Source: Methanogenium sp. S4BF
Lineage (GTDB): Archaea > Halobacteriota > Methanomicrobia > Methanomicrobiales > Methanomicrobiaceae
Assembly (NCBI RefSeq): GCF_029633965.1
Contig: NZ_CP091277.1
Coordinates: 2,291,940-2,355,939, forward strand
DNA length: 64,000 bases
Direction: 5' to 3'
Positions 27,621-35,862 of the stretch are shown piece by piece (the stretch's first letter is position 1; each line of letters opens with the position of its first letter). The notes below the pieces were generated by a model. That model was not told the DNA's origin, did no database searches, and saw only the letters and a list, made by a program, of their open reading frames with translations. The position numbers were made by a program, and so were the translations under genes.

Positions 27621-29201
27621 ATGCCTGAAACTGGGCGGATTCTTGGGATTGAGGGGACTGCATGGAACCTCAGTGCCGCTGTTTTTGGCGATGAACGCAT
27701 CATCGCACTTCATTCATCTCCGTACAGCCCACCTTCGGGCGGGATTCACCCGCGCGAGGCGGCGCAGCATCATGCGGGTGAGATGAAGGCTGTCATTTCC
27801 GAGGTGCTCACCGACCCGTCGGAGATAACGGCCGTTGCATTCTCACAGGGTCCGGGTCTTGGCCCCTGCCTTCGGACGGTGGCTACCGCCGCGCGTGCGA
27901 TTGCAGTTGCCCTGGGGGTGCCCCTGATTGGTGTGAATCACTGTGTGGCGCATGTGGAGATCGGCCGCTGGGCCTGTGGATGTGATGATCCGATAGTCCT
28001 GTATGCAAGCGGTGCCAATACGCAGGTGCTTGGCTATCTGGGCAGCCGGTACCGAATATTTGGTGAAACACTGGATATCGGTCTGGGCAATGGCCTGGAC
28101 AAGTTTGCGCGTGCGAAGGGAATGACGCATCCCGGCGGCCCGCAGATAGAGGCACTTGCCCGTGAGGGGGTGCCCATCTCACTGCCCTATACGGTCAAAG
28201 GGATGGATCTTGCCTTCTCAGGCCTTGTGAGTGCCGCTCAGGAGGCACAGGCACCCCTTGAGGATGTCTGTTCCGGCCTGCAGGAGACGGCCTTTTCCAT
28301 GTGTGTAGAGGTGACTGAGCGGGCTCTGGCGCACTCGGGCAAGGACGAGGTGCTTCTTGTTGGCGGTGTCGGTGCAAACGGCCGCCTGCAGGAGATGCTC
28401 AGAACGATGTGTGATGAGCGTGGTGCAGCCTTTTATGTGCCTGAGAGGCGGTTTATCGGTGATAATGGCGCAATGATTGCCTACACCGGTGCGCTGATGC
28501 TTGCAGCCGGCCAGACACTCCCGCTCGAAGAATCCGGGGTCAATCCCGGATACCGGTCTGACGAAGTTGAGGTGGGCTGGCGCGATGCCGGTGCTGATGC
28601 CGCGTATGCCATGGCTGATGTGATGGGTGGCGGTGGTGCACGCGGTGCTGAGGCTGCTGTCACGGCGGTGGGTGATGATGTGCTGAAGCGGCGGCTCCCG
28701 AAAGGATACCGGACCCCTACGTTGGATCACCGGCTGATATCCGAACGGACACGCGCTGAGGCACGGATGATCTCCGCTGCCCGTGCGGCCGGGGTGCGGA
28801 CGCCGGTTATTCGGGATGTGACTGCTGATACTATCCGGATGGAGTGCATCGAAGGCACACTCCTGAAGCATGTGCTCACACCGGAGCATATCCGTGACGC
28901 AGGTGTCTGTGTCGGCCGCCTGCACGGGGCCGGAATCATTCACGGGGACCTTACCACCAGTAATATCATCATATCGGACGGTGTGCCGGTCTTCATCGAC
29001 TTTGGTCTTTCCTACCGGTCAGATGAGACAGAATCACAGGGCGTGGATATCCATGTCCTCTTCCAGACGCTTGAGAGCACGTCATGCAATGCAGAATGCC
29101 TGAAAGAGGAGTTTGTTCGCGGGTATGGTGCGGCCTTCCCCGGGGCTGCAGATGTAATCGAACGGGTGGATGAAATCCGTCAGCGCGGGAGGTATTTATG
29201 A
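27621..29201 (+). CDS. kae1-bud32: Kae1-Bud32 fusion: tRNA threonylcarbamoyladenosine synthase/protein kinase
   Basis: The 526-residue fusion has Kae1 in residues 1 to about 325 (LGIEGTAWN, SQGPGLGPCLR, the metal motif HCVAHVEIG, VGGVGANGRL) and Bud32 from about 345 to the end (HGDLTTSNII catalytic loop, then IDFGLSY with the metal Asp). The fused enzyme is the core of the archaeal KEOPS complex, which makes t6A37 in ANN-decoding tRNAs. Bud32 acts as an ATPase that stimulates Kae1. The fusion is common in methanogens. The end overlaps the next gene by 4 nt (ATGA). Confidence 0.96.
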   Translation: MPETGRILGIEGTAWNLSAAVFGDERIIALHSSPYSPPSGGIHPREAAQHHAGEMKAVISEVLTDPSEITAVAFSQGPGLGPCLRTVATAARAIAVALGVPLIGVNHCVAHVEIGRWACGCDDPIVLYASGANTQVLGYLGSRYRIFGETLDIGLGNGLDKFARAKGMTHPGGPQIEALAREGVPISLPYTVKGMDLAFSGLVSAAQEAQAPLEDVCSGLQETAFSMCVEVTERALAHSGKDEVLLVGGVGANGRLQEMLRTMCDERGAAFYVPERRFIGDNGAMIAYTGALMLAAGQTLPLEESGVNPGYRSDEVEVGWRDAGADAAYAMADVMGGGGARGAEAAVTAVGDDVLKRRLPKGYRTPTLDHRLISERTRAEARMISAARAAGVRTPVIRDVTADTIRMECIEGTLLKHVLTPEHIRDAGVCVGRLHGAGIIHGDLTTSNIIISDGVPVFIDFGLSYRSDETESQGVDIHVLFQTLESTSCNAECLKEEFVRGYGAAFPGAADVIERVDEIRQRGRYL

Positions 29202-29773
29202 CATTCACCGTTGTTACCAGCAATGAAAACAAGGCACGGGAGGTGGCGGCCTTCTTTGCAGGGGTGGCTGAGGTACGACATACCTTTCTCGAGATTCCTG
29301 AGTTCCGGGATAATGATGTGGGTGTTATTGCAGAGGAGAAGGCACGGTATGCGTGGAATGTCCTGCGCTGCCCGCTTATTGTCGATGACACCGGATTCTT
29401 TGTGGCCGCATTGAACGGGTTTCCGGGCCCCTATGCTGCATATGTGCTGGATACCATCGGCATGGAAGGTATTCTCCGCCTCCTTGAGGGGGCAGAAGAT
29501 CGATCTGCATACTTTGAAACGGCGATTGCCTTTGCAGATGGCGAGGGCACTATCCGTGTGTTCCGGGGCGTGGTCGAGGGCACTGTCGTCGCCCCCCGCG
29601 GAGCAGAAGGGTTTGGCTATGATCCCATATTCTCGGTGGATGGGCGGACGTTTGCGGAACGGACGCTTGCAGAGAAGGCAACGATGTCACACCGGGGGCG
29701 TGCCCTTGTGGCGCTGCGCCGGTTTCTGGTGTCGGGTGAGTCTTCTGAAGGGCCGTCAGAACCAAAATCTTAA
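29198..29773 (+). CDS. rdgB: XTP/dITP diphosphatase (Ham1/RdgB family)
   Basis: The 191-residue protein carries the family motifs [10 protein letters not shown] at the N-terminus, [28 protein letters not shown] and SHRGRAL. It hydrolyses non-canonical purine nucleoside triphosphates to keep them out of nucleic acids. It is translationally coupled to kae1-bud32 through an ATGA overlap. Confidence 0.94.
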   Translation: MTFTVVTSNENKAREVAAFFAGVAEVRHTFLEIPEFRDNDVGVIAEEKARYAWNVLRCPLIVDDTGFFVAALNGFPGPYAAYVLDTIGMEGILRLLEGAEDRSAYFETAIAFADGEGTIRVFRGVVEGTVVAPRGAEGFGYDPIFSVDGRTFAERTLAEKATMSHRGRALVALRRFLVSGESSEGPSEPKS

Positions 29774-29826
29774 TACTTCTCACTGCGACGTATAAAGAAC
29801 TGAATAGTACGAGGGTTAGAGCAATT

Positions 29827-29973
29827 ATGGCACGTTTTCCAGAAGCAGAGGCACGCCTCCTTGATAAAAAAATTTGCATGCGTTGCAATGCACGCAATGC
29901 ACCGCGGGCAACGATGTGCCGCAAGTGTGGATATCAGAATCTCCGTCCGAAAAACAAGGAACGTAAAGGATAA
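29827..29973 (+). CDS. rpl40e: 50S ribosomal protein L40e
   Basis: This 48-residue zinc-ribbon protein reads [20 protein letters not shown] and then [18 protein letters not shown]. The CxRC..CRKC pattern and basic tail identify L40e. A TATA-like TATAAAG at 29800-29806 lies 21-27 nt upstream, so it can have its own promoter. Confidence 0.95.
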   Translation: MARFPEAEARLLDKKICMRCNARNAPRATMCRKCGYQNLRPKNKERKG

Positions 29974-29980
29974 TATTTTT

Positions 29981-30006
29981 CGGGGAATTTTGCCTGCAAA
30001 ACCCCG
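29981..30006. terminator. hairpin between convergent L40e and DUF1917 genes
   Basis: CGGGG (29981-29985) pairs with CCCCG (30002-30006), and TTTTGC (29988-29993) pairs with GCAAAA (29996-30001). T-rich sequence flanks the stem on the left. It sits between two gene ends and could stop transcription from both sides. Confidence 0.5.
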
Positions 30007-30018
30007 TTTAAGGTCTGG

Positions 30019-30666
30019 TCACGCCGTATAGTATGTGACCTTTTTTCCTTTTTCGCTGTATTCTCCCTGAAATGTTTCGATGTTACGTTTGTAGCCGATT
30101 CTGTCAGTGACGCCGAGATTCCTGAGTACCTCGCGGATACGCATGACGTCCTCTTCATCTTCCCAGTCTCCGGTATAGACGTAGGTGACCATCCGCTCGT
30201 CCCATGACTCCGGGTTCTGTTTTGCTGTTGATACCTTGGCTGATATGCCAAGTTCTCCTGCTGCGGTTGCATCCCGAATTTTCCTCCAGAGTTCATCTGT
30301 CTGGTCGGGATCCAGAAATATCAGCCATTTGCCTGCTTTTTCGGTATCCGCACATCCGGGGTCGTACCCGGGTGCATCAATAAGAATCCAGAAGATCTTT
30401 GTGGTCTTAGTAGGGATAACGCCCTCTCCTTCAATGAAGAGCCGATAGATGGCATCGGGCGACCCGTATTCATCGGTCAGTGCATCGGCAAGGAATGGAT
30501 AGTCAGCGGAAAATGATGCAAAAATATCGGTGAGTTCCGGTGAGAAGTCAGTGTTGGTTTCAACCAGTTCAAACAGGGATTTTCCCTGTTTGCGAAGCTC
30601 TTTGTTCAGGAAAACCTCAAAGAGCCCGTAGGCAACGTCTGCGAGTGCCTCCCCGTCGGTGTCCAT
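30019..30666 (-). CDS. DUF1917 / Bles03-like protein
   Basis: The ATG at 30666 gives 215 residues with IFWILIDAPGYDP, KWLIFLDPDQTDELWRKI and the C-terminal GYKRNIETFQGEY. This resembles the DUF1917 (Bles03) family, sometimes annotated as putative phosphothreonine-lyase-like because of its fold. No function is established. The frame is open further upstream, but that part lies opposite or within thi4 and reads as nonsense, so the short start is used. It lies 61 nt downstream of thi4 on the same strand and may be co-transcribed. Confidence 0.7.
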   Translation of the reverse strand: MDTDGEALADVAYGLFEVFLNKELRKQGKSLFELVETNTDFSPELTDIFASFSADYPFLADALTDEYGSPDAIYRLFIEGEGVIPTKTTKIFWILIDAPGYDPGCADTEKAGKWLIFLDPDQTDELWRKIRDATAAGELGISAKVSTAKQNPESWDERMVTYVYTGDWEDEEDVMRIREVLRNLGVTDRIGYKRNIETFQGEYSEKGKKVTYYTA

Positions 30667-30727
30667 GGTATTCGATTTTAACGCGGTATCATTTATACCA
30701 CTCGATTTAATTATGCGGAAAAAAAAG

Positions 30728-31498
30728 TCAGGGGAGGTTTTCAATGACAAGCTCTGCAGCACGTCTTCCGGAAAGGAGCATCCCGCCGAAGATGGGCCCC
30801 ATGCGGGTCTCTCCTGCAACAGCATTTGCCGCCATGCCGGCGACGATGAGGCCGGGGAATACTTCTTTGGTGTGTTCGAGAATATTTGTCTCGGCTCGGT
30901 CTGCCCACATGAATCCTTCTCCTGCAATGGGCAGATCTCCTCCCTTGTTCCGTACCTGGTGGGCGACCGTTGCATCGTGGCCGGTGGCATCGATGGTATA
31001 TTTTGCCCGGAGGGTAAGGGGATCGATATGGAGGTGTGCCATCTCGACTGCGGTCCAGTTGATGACAAGGCCCGAGACGCGTCCGTCCCCTTTGACAACG
31101 ACATCTTCAACCATGGTGACATTGAAGAATTCGGCACCGGCGTCACAGGCTGCAGCGGTTAAGTGGGAAACCGCCTCGACCGACGATGCGACATAGTAGT
31201 TCTCCTGATATTCTTTGTAGGTAATGCCGAATTTATCGAGAATAGGGCGGGCCTCTTCCTGAACTACAATTCGGGGGAACATCATGCCGCCACCCCACAT
31301 GCCGCCGCCGACAGAGAGCTTCTTTTCGATGACTCCGGTCTTTATTCCCGCCTCAGCAAGGTATGCTGCAGCAGTTAGTCCTGACGGCCCGGCACCGACT
31401 ACTGCGCATTCAAGGTCGAGGTAATTCATCATGACAGAATGCTGTTCTTCGAGAATCGCCCGGCTGATTGTTACTTCATCGAGTTCTTTTCGTCCCAT
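30728..31498 (-). CDS. thi4: sulfide-dependent ADP-thiazole synthase Thi4
   Basis: The 256-residue protein has an FAD/NAD-binding VVGAGPSGLTAA (33-44), GGGMWGGGMMFP and the C-terminal GPIFGGMLLSG. At the position of the suicide Cys of yeast Thi4 (CCMDP) this protein has His157 (LHIDP). Archaeal Thi4 proteins with that His use free sulfide catalytically rather than their own Cys. The product is the thiazole precursor of thiamine. Older annotation of this family as ribulose-1,5-bisphosphate synthetase is a mistake. Confidence 0.92.
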   Translation of the reverse strand: MGRKELDEVTISRAILEEQHSVMMNYLDLECAVVGAGPSGLTAAAYLAEAGIKTGVIEKKLSVGGGMWGGGMMFPRIVVQEEARPILDKFGITYKEYQENYYVASSVEAVSHLTAAACDAGAEFFNVTMVEDVVVKGDGRVSGLVINWTAVEMAHLHIDPLTLRAKYTIDATGHDATVAHQVRNKGGDLPIAGEGFMWADRAETNILEHTKEVFPGLIVAGMAANAVAGETRMGPIFGGMLLSGRRAAELVIENLP

Positions 31499-31609
31499 GT
31501 GTGTTTATTATTCGATGTACGGCTATATGAATCGGGTGACACGATGGGGGTGAATGGTGATTGTCACACTGAATAGCTATATCCGATCGGCGATGAAACA
31601 ATAAAGGTT

Positions 31610-32494
31610 ATGAAATGGAAGAGAGACTGGGGGCTGACCCGCCGTGTCTTTATGACCTGGGCATTGCTCCTGTTAGTGTACCTGTTCTTCCTCGGGTTCC
31701 TCAACTGGGTTCTTCCGAATTCATTCGGGATGCTGCTTGGATTCGTTGTTGTATTTGGATTAATACAGTACTTCTTCTCCGCAAAGCTTGTCCTGATGAG
31801 CACCCACGCACGGGTGGTGGGGGAGGACGAATATCCTGAACTTCATCAGATGATAGGCAAACTCTGTCAGGAGGCAGACCTTCCGATGCCAAAGATTGCA
31901 GTGATGCCGTCGCCGGTGCCGAATGCCTTTGCAACCGGACGAAACCCCAAGAATGCAGTAGTGGCAGTCACAGACTCCATCATGCGGACGCTGAACCGGG
32001 AAGAGCTTGAGGCGGTGCTTGCCCATGAACTCTCACACGTGAAGAACCGTGACATTCTCACGATGACGGTGGCATCTTTCATTGCGATGCTTGCGTCTTT
32101 GATCATGCAGAATGCATTGTTCTACTCGATATTTGACAACCGGAACAGCAATGGCGCATGGATTATTGCATGGATTGTCTCCATTGCGGTCTGGCTGATT
32201 GCAACGATTCTCATGATGAGCCTCTCGCGCTATCGTGAATATGCAGCAGATCGTGGCAGCGCCTATATCACCGGAAACCCGGCGGCACTCCGGTCTGCGC
32301 TCACAAAGATCAGCGGCAGAATGGATCAGGTGCCTGCAAAGAAGAAAGAGGAGATCTCCGGTGCAAATATGTTCTATATTCTTCCGGCTCTCTCCGGAAA
32401 GAGTTTCATGGAGCTCTTTGCTACCCATCCGCCGTTTGAAAAACGCCTCGCGGCACTCGAGAAGATCGAGCAGGAGATGAAGGGTTTCTCCTGA
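31610..32494 (+). CDS. htpX: HtpX-type membrane zinc metalloprotease
   Basis: The 294-residue protein has two N-terminal helices, the zinc motif HELSH (in LAHELSHVKNRD) preceded by GRNPKNAVVAVT, two more helices, and the downstream glutamate helix SRYREYAADRGS. This is the M48B HtpX family, which degrades damaged membrane proteins. AAAGGT lies just before the ATG. It is divergent from thi4 and precedes tRNA-Gly. Confidence 0.95.
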   Translation: MKWKRDWGLTRRVFMTWALLLLVYLFFLGFLNWVLPNSFGMLLGFVVVFGLIQYFFSAKLVLMSTHARVVGEDEYPELHQMIGKLCQEADLPMPKIAVMPSPVPNAFATGRNPKNAVVAVTDSIMRTLNREELEAVLAHELSHVKNRDILTMTVASFIAMLASLIMQNALFYSIFDNRNSNGAWIIAWIVSIAVWLIATILMMSLSRYREYAADRGSAYITGNPAALRSALTKISGRMDQVPAKKKEEISGANMFYILPALSGKSFMELFATHPPFEKRLAALEKIEQEMKGFS

Positions 32495-32568
32495 CCTTCG
32501 TCTTTTCAGATAATATATCTTTAATACGAATCAGAGACAACGTTATCGGGCACAAGGGTTGCCTGTGC

Positions 32569-32639
32569 GCACCGATGGTCTAGTGGCATGACTTTGGCCT
32601 TCCAAGCCAATAGCCCGGGTTCAATTCCCGGTCGGTGCA
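32569..32639 (+). tRNA. tRNA-Gly (TCC)
   Basis: Folding by eye gives acceptor GCACCGA/TCGGTGC, a D-arm GTC..GAC, anticodon stem TTGGC/GCCAA with loop CTTCCAA (anticodon TCC), and T-arm CCGGG-TTCAATT-CCCGG. There is discriminator A and no encoded CCA. It has 71 nt and no intron. It decodes GGA (and possibly GGG). Confidence 0.96.
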
Positions 32640-32759
32640 TCATTTTCCCGGTTCTAATTCTTTGATAATTCTAAGTATCTCATTGCATTCCTCTGTTTTC
32701 AATATTAATGTACAGTGATTTCGGTGTCTTTTTCTGTATAGAGATGAAATCCAGATTCC

Positions 32760-33722
32760 ATGCAGAAGCAGGTGTGTATGGGTATTGTCTGCCTGTGTGT
32801 GCTCGGTGCGATCGCGTGTGCCGGATGCACGTCACAGCAGGAGACAAAGGTATATGATCAATCGTCGATGGCGGACCTTGCCGCGTATGTGCAGGATGCA
32901 GCGGGCTACGTCCAGACAGCAGGAAAAGAAATCGCTCTCACGGCGTTTGACGCACCTGACGGTTCGTTCATCCTTGGTGACTGGTATATCTACGCCTATG
33001 ATTATGACGGAATCCTGCAGGCCCACCCCTATGAACAGGATGCTGTCGGGACATACCGCGGTAACTGGACGGATGTTCGCGGCCTGCCGGTGATTGAAAT
33101 TGCACAGGAGACGGCCGCAAACGGCGGCGGATATATTGCGTACCTCTATCCTGCCCCGGAGGGCGGCGTCATCAATGAGTCGGCCACAGAGACGTATGAG
33201 CCAAAGATTGGCTACGCCTACCCTGCAGGTGACGACCTATGGCTGGGGTCAGGGATGTACTTCGGTGACACAGCAGCAGGTGAAGACCGGTATCCGGCTG
33301 CCATCACCGGGATGATCGCCCTTGTCGAGGATGGTGCACTCTATGCAGAGACTGAGGGGTCAGATGAGGCACTCGCCGCGATCGGCAACGTCTCCGGGCC
33401 GTTTGTGGATGCAGAGGGACATTACCTGTACGCCTATGACTACAACAGCACCCTTGTTGCCCATCCGTACCTCGGTGAACGCGTGGGAGATAATCTGATG
33501 GAGAAGGAAGGGCCCTTCGGGATGAAGATGATCCGTGCCCTCTCGGAGACTGCAGCAGAAGGTGGCGGTTTTGTCGTCTTTGTCTGGCCCAACCCCGACA
33601 ACGGCAATCTCGAGGAGCTCAAGATTGGGTATGTGCTGCCGGTGAATGATGAATGGTGGGTAGGCTCGGGCACCTATCTGAGCGAGATCACGGGTGTTGA
33701 TTCTGCCCTCGTTGTCCGGTGA
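32760..33722 (+). CDS. lipoprotein with two Cache-like sensor domains
   Basis: The 320-residue protein has a signal peptide ending in a lipobox (ACAGC, Cys23). Two similar halves follow: one with WYIYAYDYDGILQAHPY and IGYAYPAGDDLWLGSGMY, the other with YLYAYDYNSTLVAHPYLG and IGYVLPVNDEWWVGSGTY. The YAYDYxGxxxAHP and WxGSG motifs mark single-Cache (sCache_2) ligand-binding domains. With no signalling domain attached, it may act as a substrate-binding or sensory lipoprotein on the cell surface. The ligand is unknown. Confidence 0.82.
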   Translation: MQKQVCMGIVCLCVLGAIACAGCTSQQETKVYDQSSMADLAAYVQDAAGYVQTAGKEIALTAFDAPDGSFILGDWYIYAYDYDGILQAHPYEQDAVGTYRGNWTDVRGLPVIEIAQETAANGGGYIAYLYPAPEGGVINESATETYEPKIGYAYPAGDDLWLGSGMYFGDTAAGEDRYPAAITGMIALVEDGALYAETEGSDEALAAIGNVSGPFVDAEGHYLYAYDYNSTLVAHPYLGERVGDNLMEKEGPFGMKMIRALSETAAEGGGFVVFVWPNPDNGNLEELKIGYVLPVNDEWWVGSGTYLSEITGVDSALVVR

Positions 33723-33835
33723 TGTAACGGGTACACATATCTTTTTTCTGACCCGGTGTGCTTCACCGGTAATCGGAATTATTCCATTGTTTCAAAACCC
33801 TTATCCATCTGAACGAACAAACTATAGAGGCTGGA

Positions 33836-33909
33836 GGGCTCGTGGTCTAGCTGGTTATGACGTCGCCTTCACACGGCGGAGGTCCTGAGTTCGAATCTCA
33901 GCGGGCCCA
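33836..33909 (+). tRNA. tRNA-Val (CAC)
   Basis: Acceptor GGGCTCG/CGGGCCC, D-arm GTC..GAC, anticodon stem TCGCC/GGCGG with loop TTCACAC (anticodon CAC), and T-arm CTGAG-TTCGAAT-CTCAG fold well. Discriminator A, no CCA, 74 nt, no intron. Confidence 0.96.
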
Positions 33910-34192
33910 TTTCCGTTTTTGTTTGACTTTTCGCTGAAAGATGTGGATATAATTATTCACCCTTTATTTCAGATCAGTTCATACTCACTCAGACTGCACC
34001 ACGCGAGGGGTTATTCTCTGGAAAACAATGACGCCTGATGTTTGATTTTCATTTGCATCCCGAATGGGACGCATGTCAATGATTTGCACAGACTCTTCCC
34101 GCCGGTGAGCACCGTAACGTATAACTGGCAGATCATCTTATGGTGACTGATTCCCCGGAAGCGGAATATCGTGATGAAAGGAGTCGATGAGG

Positions 34193-34854
34193 ATGCACGA
34201 GTGTTTTACCCGACAACATCGCCTGCTCGGCACTGCCGCAGCCTGGGTCGTATTCTTCCTCATGATCGCATACGCTGTTACGCTGGTCCTTGGTATGCTC
34301 TCTCTCTCGGTTCGCCGGATGATCCGATCGGTGATCCTTATTTCTCTCTGTTGGAAATTTTCATCATTTTGATGGCACCGGCGATGGTCGTTGTCATGGT
34401 CGCGGTCCACGCCTACGCCACTTCCAATGCAAAGGCATATAGTTGTACAGCGCTTGCATGCATGATTGTGGTAGCGACGATAACCTCCAGCCTCCACTTC
34501 GTTATTCTTACGGTAAGCCGCGACATCGAGGCTGCCGGGTTCCCGTATGCTTCACTTCTCTTCTCCTTCGAATGGCCGTCTGTTGTATATGCATTGGATA
34601 TACTTGCATGGGACGTTTTCTTTGCCCTCTCAATGCTCTTTGCTGCATCCGTATTCAGGAGAGATCGACTGGAAACAGTGGTCCGAACCCTTATGATCGC
34701 CAGCGGAGTACTGAGCCTCGCAGGGCTCATCGGTGTACCGCTTGCAGACATGAGTATCCGGAATATTGGCATTCTGGGCTACGTTGGAGTTAGTCTGGTG
34801 GTGTTTCCCCTGCTGGGTATCATCTTCTGGCGAACCCGTGAGGAACCGGAATGA
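34193..34854 (+). pseudogene. membrane protein gene disrupted by a CT-repeat frameshift
   Basis: Two frames together make one protein. From ATG 34193 (AAAGGAG 9 nt upstream) the first reads MHECFTRQHRLLGTAAAW and a membrane helix to VLGMLSLS. From about 34309 the neighbouring frame continues GSPDDPIGDPYFSLLEIF and five more helices to 34854. The switch falls in (CT)5C at 34298-34308. With one CT unit fewer the gene is a continuous protein of about 220 residues with six to seven helices. It may be a real pseudogene, a phase-variable gene or a sequencing error. The family appears conserved but has no known role. Confidence 0.65.
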
Positions 34855-35022
34855 GATGAGAGTAGGTAAGTCCTGCCCACAGTTGACATCTGCGGCTACA
34901 GATGTGATGGCTCCGGCTCTATGTGATTCCGGGAGTGGCTCGTAAAATTTCATACGTTCTTACTTCACCATTTCCCGCGAAACGGGATAAAAACCCTGGA
35001 TTATGGTCGCTGCGTCTGCAGC

Positions 35023-35472
35023 TCACCCGTCCGGAAAGATATTCTTCCCTTTCTCCGTGTATTCGAGAACACCGATGGTTTTCAGGAAATTGACTTCGCT
35101 GTCGACCTCCCATCCCTCGACGAGTTGTCCGTTTGCGATGCGCCAGATGAAGATCATCATCATCGTCACCGTCTTCCCGGTGGGTGGGAGCGATACGCCA
35201 TAGAGATTCCATTCACCGGTATGGGTCCCCGTGGCCTTCACGCATACCCACACCTTATCTCCTTCGGCAATCATGTCCACAATATCTTCATGCCAGTCGG
35301 GGAACCCATTGAATGCGATTTTAAAGAGCGTTTTGAAGGATTCACGCCCTTCCTGCTGATGGGTGTGGTCAATATAGTCGGGTGCCACCAGTTCGTCGAA
35401 GAGCTCCATGTTTCGCGCATTGTAGGCATCAATAAACCGACGGACAAGCAATTTGTTATCTTCCCGTGACAT
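35023..35472 (-). CDS. SnoaL-like / ester cyclase family protein
   Basis: The 149-residue NTF2-fold protein has NKLLVRRFIDAYNARNMELF, VAPDYIDHTH, FPDWHEDIVDMIAEGDKV and FIWRIANGQLVEGWEV, all typical of the SnoaL-like polyketide cyclase/ester cyclase family. Members are often uncharacterised single-domain proteins, so no substrate is suggested. It stands alone, convergent with the frameshifted membrane protein gene. Confidence 0.85.
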   Translation of the reverse strand: MSREDNKLLVRRFIDAYNARNMELFDELVAPDYIDHTHQQEGRESFKTLFKIAFNGFPDWHEDIVDMIAEGDKVWVCVKATGTHTGEWNLYGVSLPPTGKTVTMMMIFIWRIANGQLVEGWEVDSEVNFLKTIGVLEYTEKGKNIFPDG

Positions 35473-35587
35473 TGGGCATCACCCTTCGATGCATCATTGT
35501 ACTATTTAGGCGTTATTGGCGCTGGTATGGAAGGTATTCCGGATCGCAGTACAGACATGATTCCTGTGATATGCATCAGGCGGGCAT

Positions 35588-35812
35588 TCAGATACACTGT
35601 ATTCTATTCTCCCGCCTCTTTGTGAGTGCGGTCTCGATCACCGCATAGAGCTGTTTGTGGGTGAACGGCGTTGTGAGAAAACCTTCATAGAGCGTGCCGA
35701 ATTCTGCCACAATGTCTGCCGTTTCCTGATGTGCGGAGTACATAATCACCGGAATATCCATCGCCCCGGGGTTTGCCTTAATCCGTTCAAGGGTGTCCCG
35801 GCCGTCATCGCA
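35588..35812 (-). pseudogene. C-terminal remnant of a response-regulator receiver domain
   Basis: Read on the minus strand, an open frame with no usable start codes for CDDGRDTLERIKANPGAMD, IPVIMYSAHQETADI, then LYEGFLTTPFTHKQL and a final helix before TGA at 35590-35588. This is the second half of a CheY-like receiver: alpha-3, the beta-4 Ser (MYSAH), and the beta-5 region. The phospho-acceptor Asp and the normal Lys of beta-5 (here LTTPF) are missing. The truncation lies at the 3' boundary of the adjacent IPT gene unit, right beside its terminator. Confidence 0.65.
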
Positions 35813-35813
35813 G

Positions 35814-35842
35814 AAAAAAAGGGTGATAACGTTTCCATCACC
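35814..35842 (-). terminator. terminator of IPT gene copy A
   Basis: On the minus strand GGTGAT (35842-35837) pairs with ATCACC (35827-35822), followed by C and seven T. It lies about 20 nt past the stop of the upstream IPT-domain gene. Confidence 0.6.
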
Positions 35843-35862
35843 TCCCTGCCCCTTTCAGGTAC

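Noticed and set aside
28218-28943. 241-residue frame opposite kae1-bud32
   Set aside because: It is a shadow of a highly conserved gene with no motif of its own.
30667-31146. Upstream extension of the DUF1917 frame to 375 residues
   Set aside because: The added part lies within thi4 on the same strand in another frame and is rich in Ser/Pro nonsense; the ATG at 30666 fits the family.
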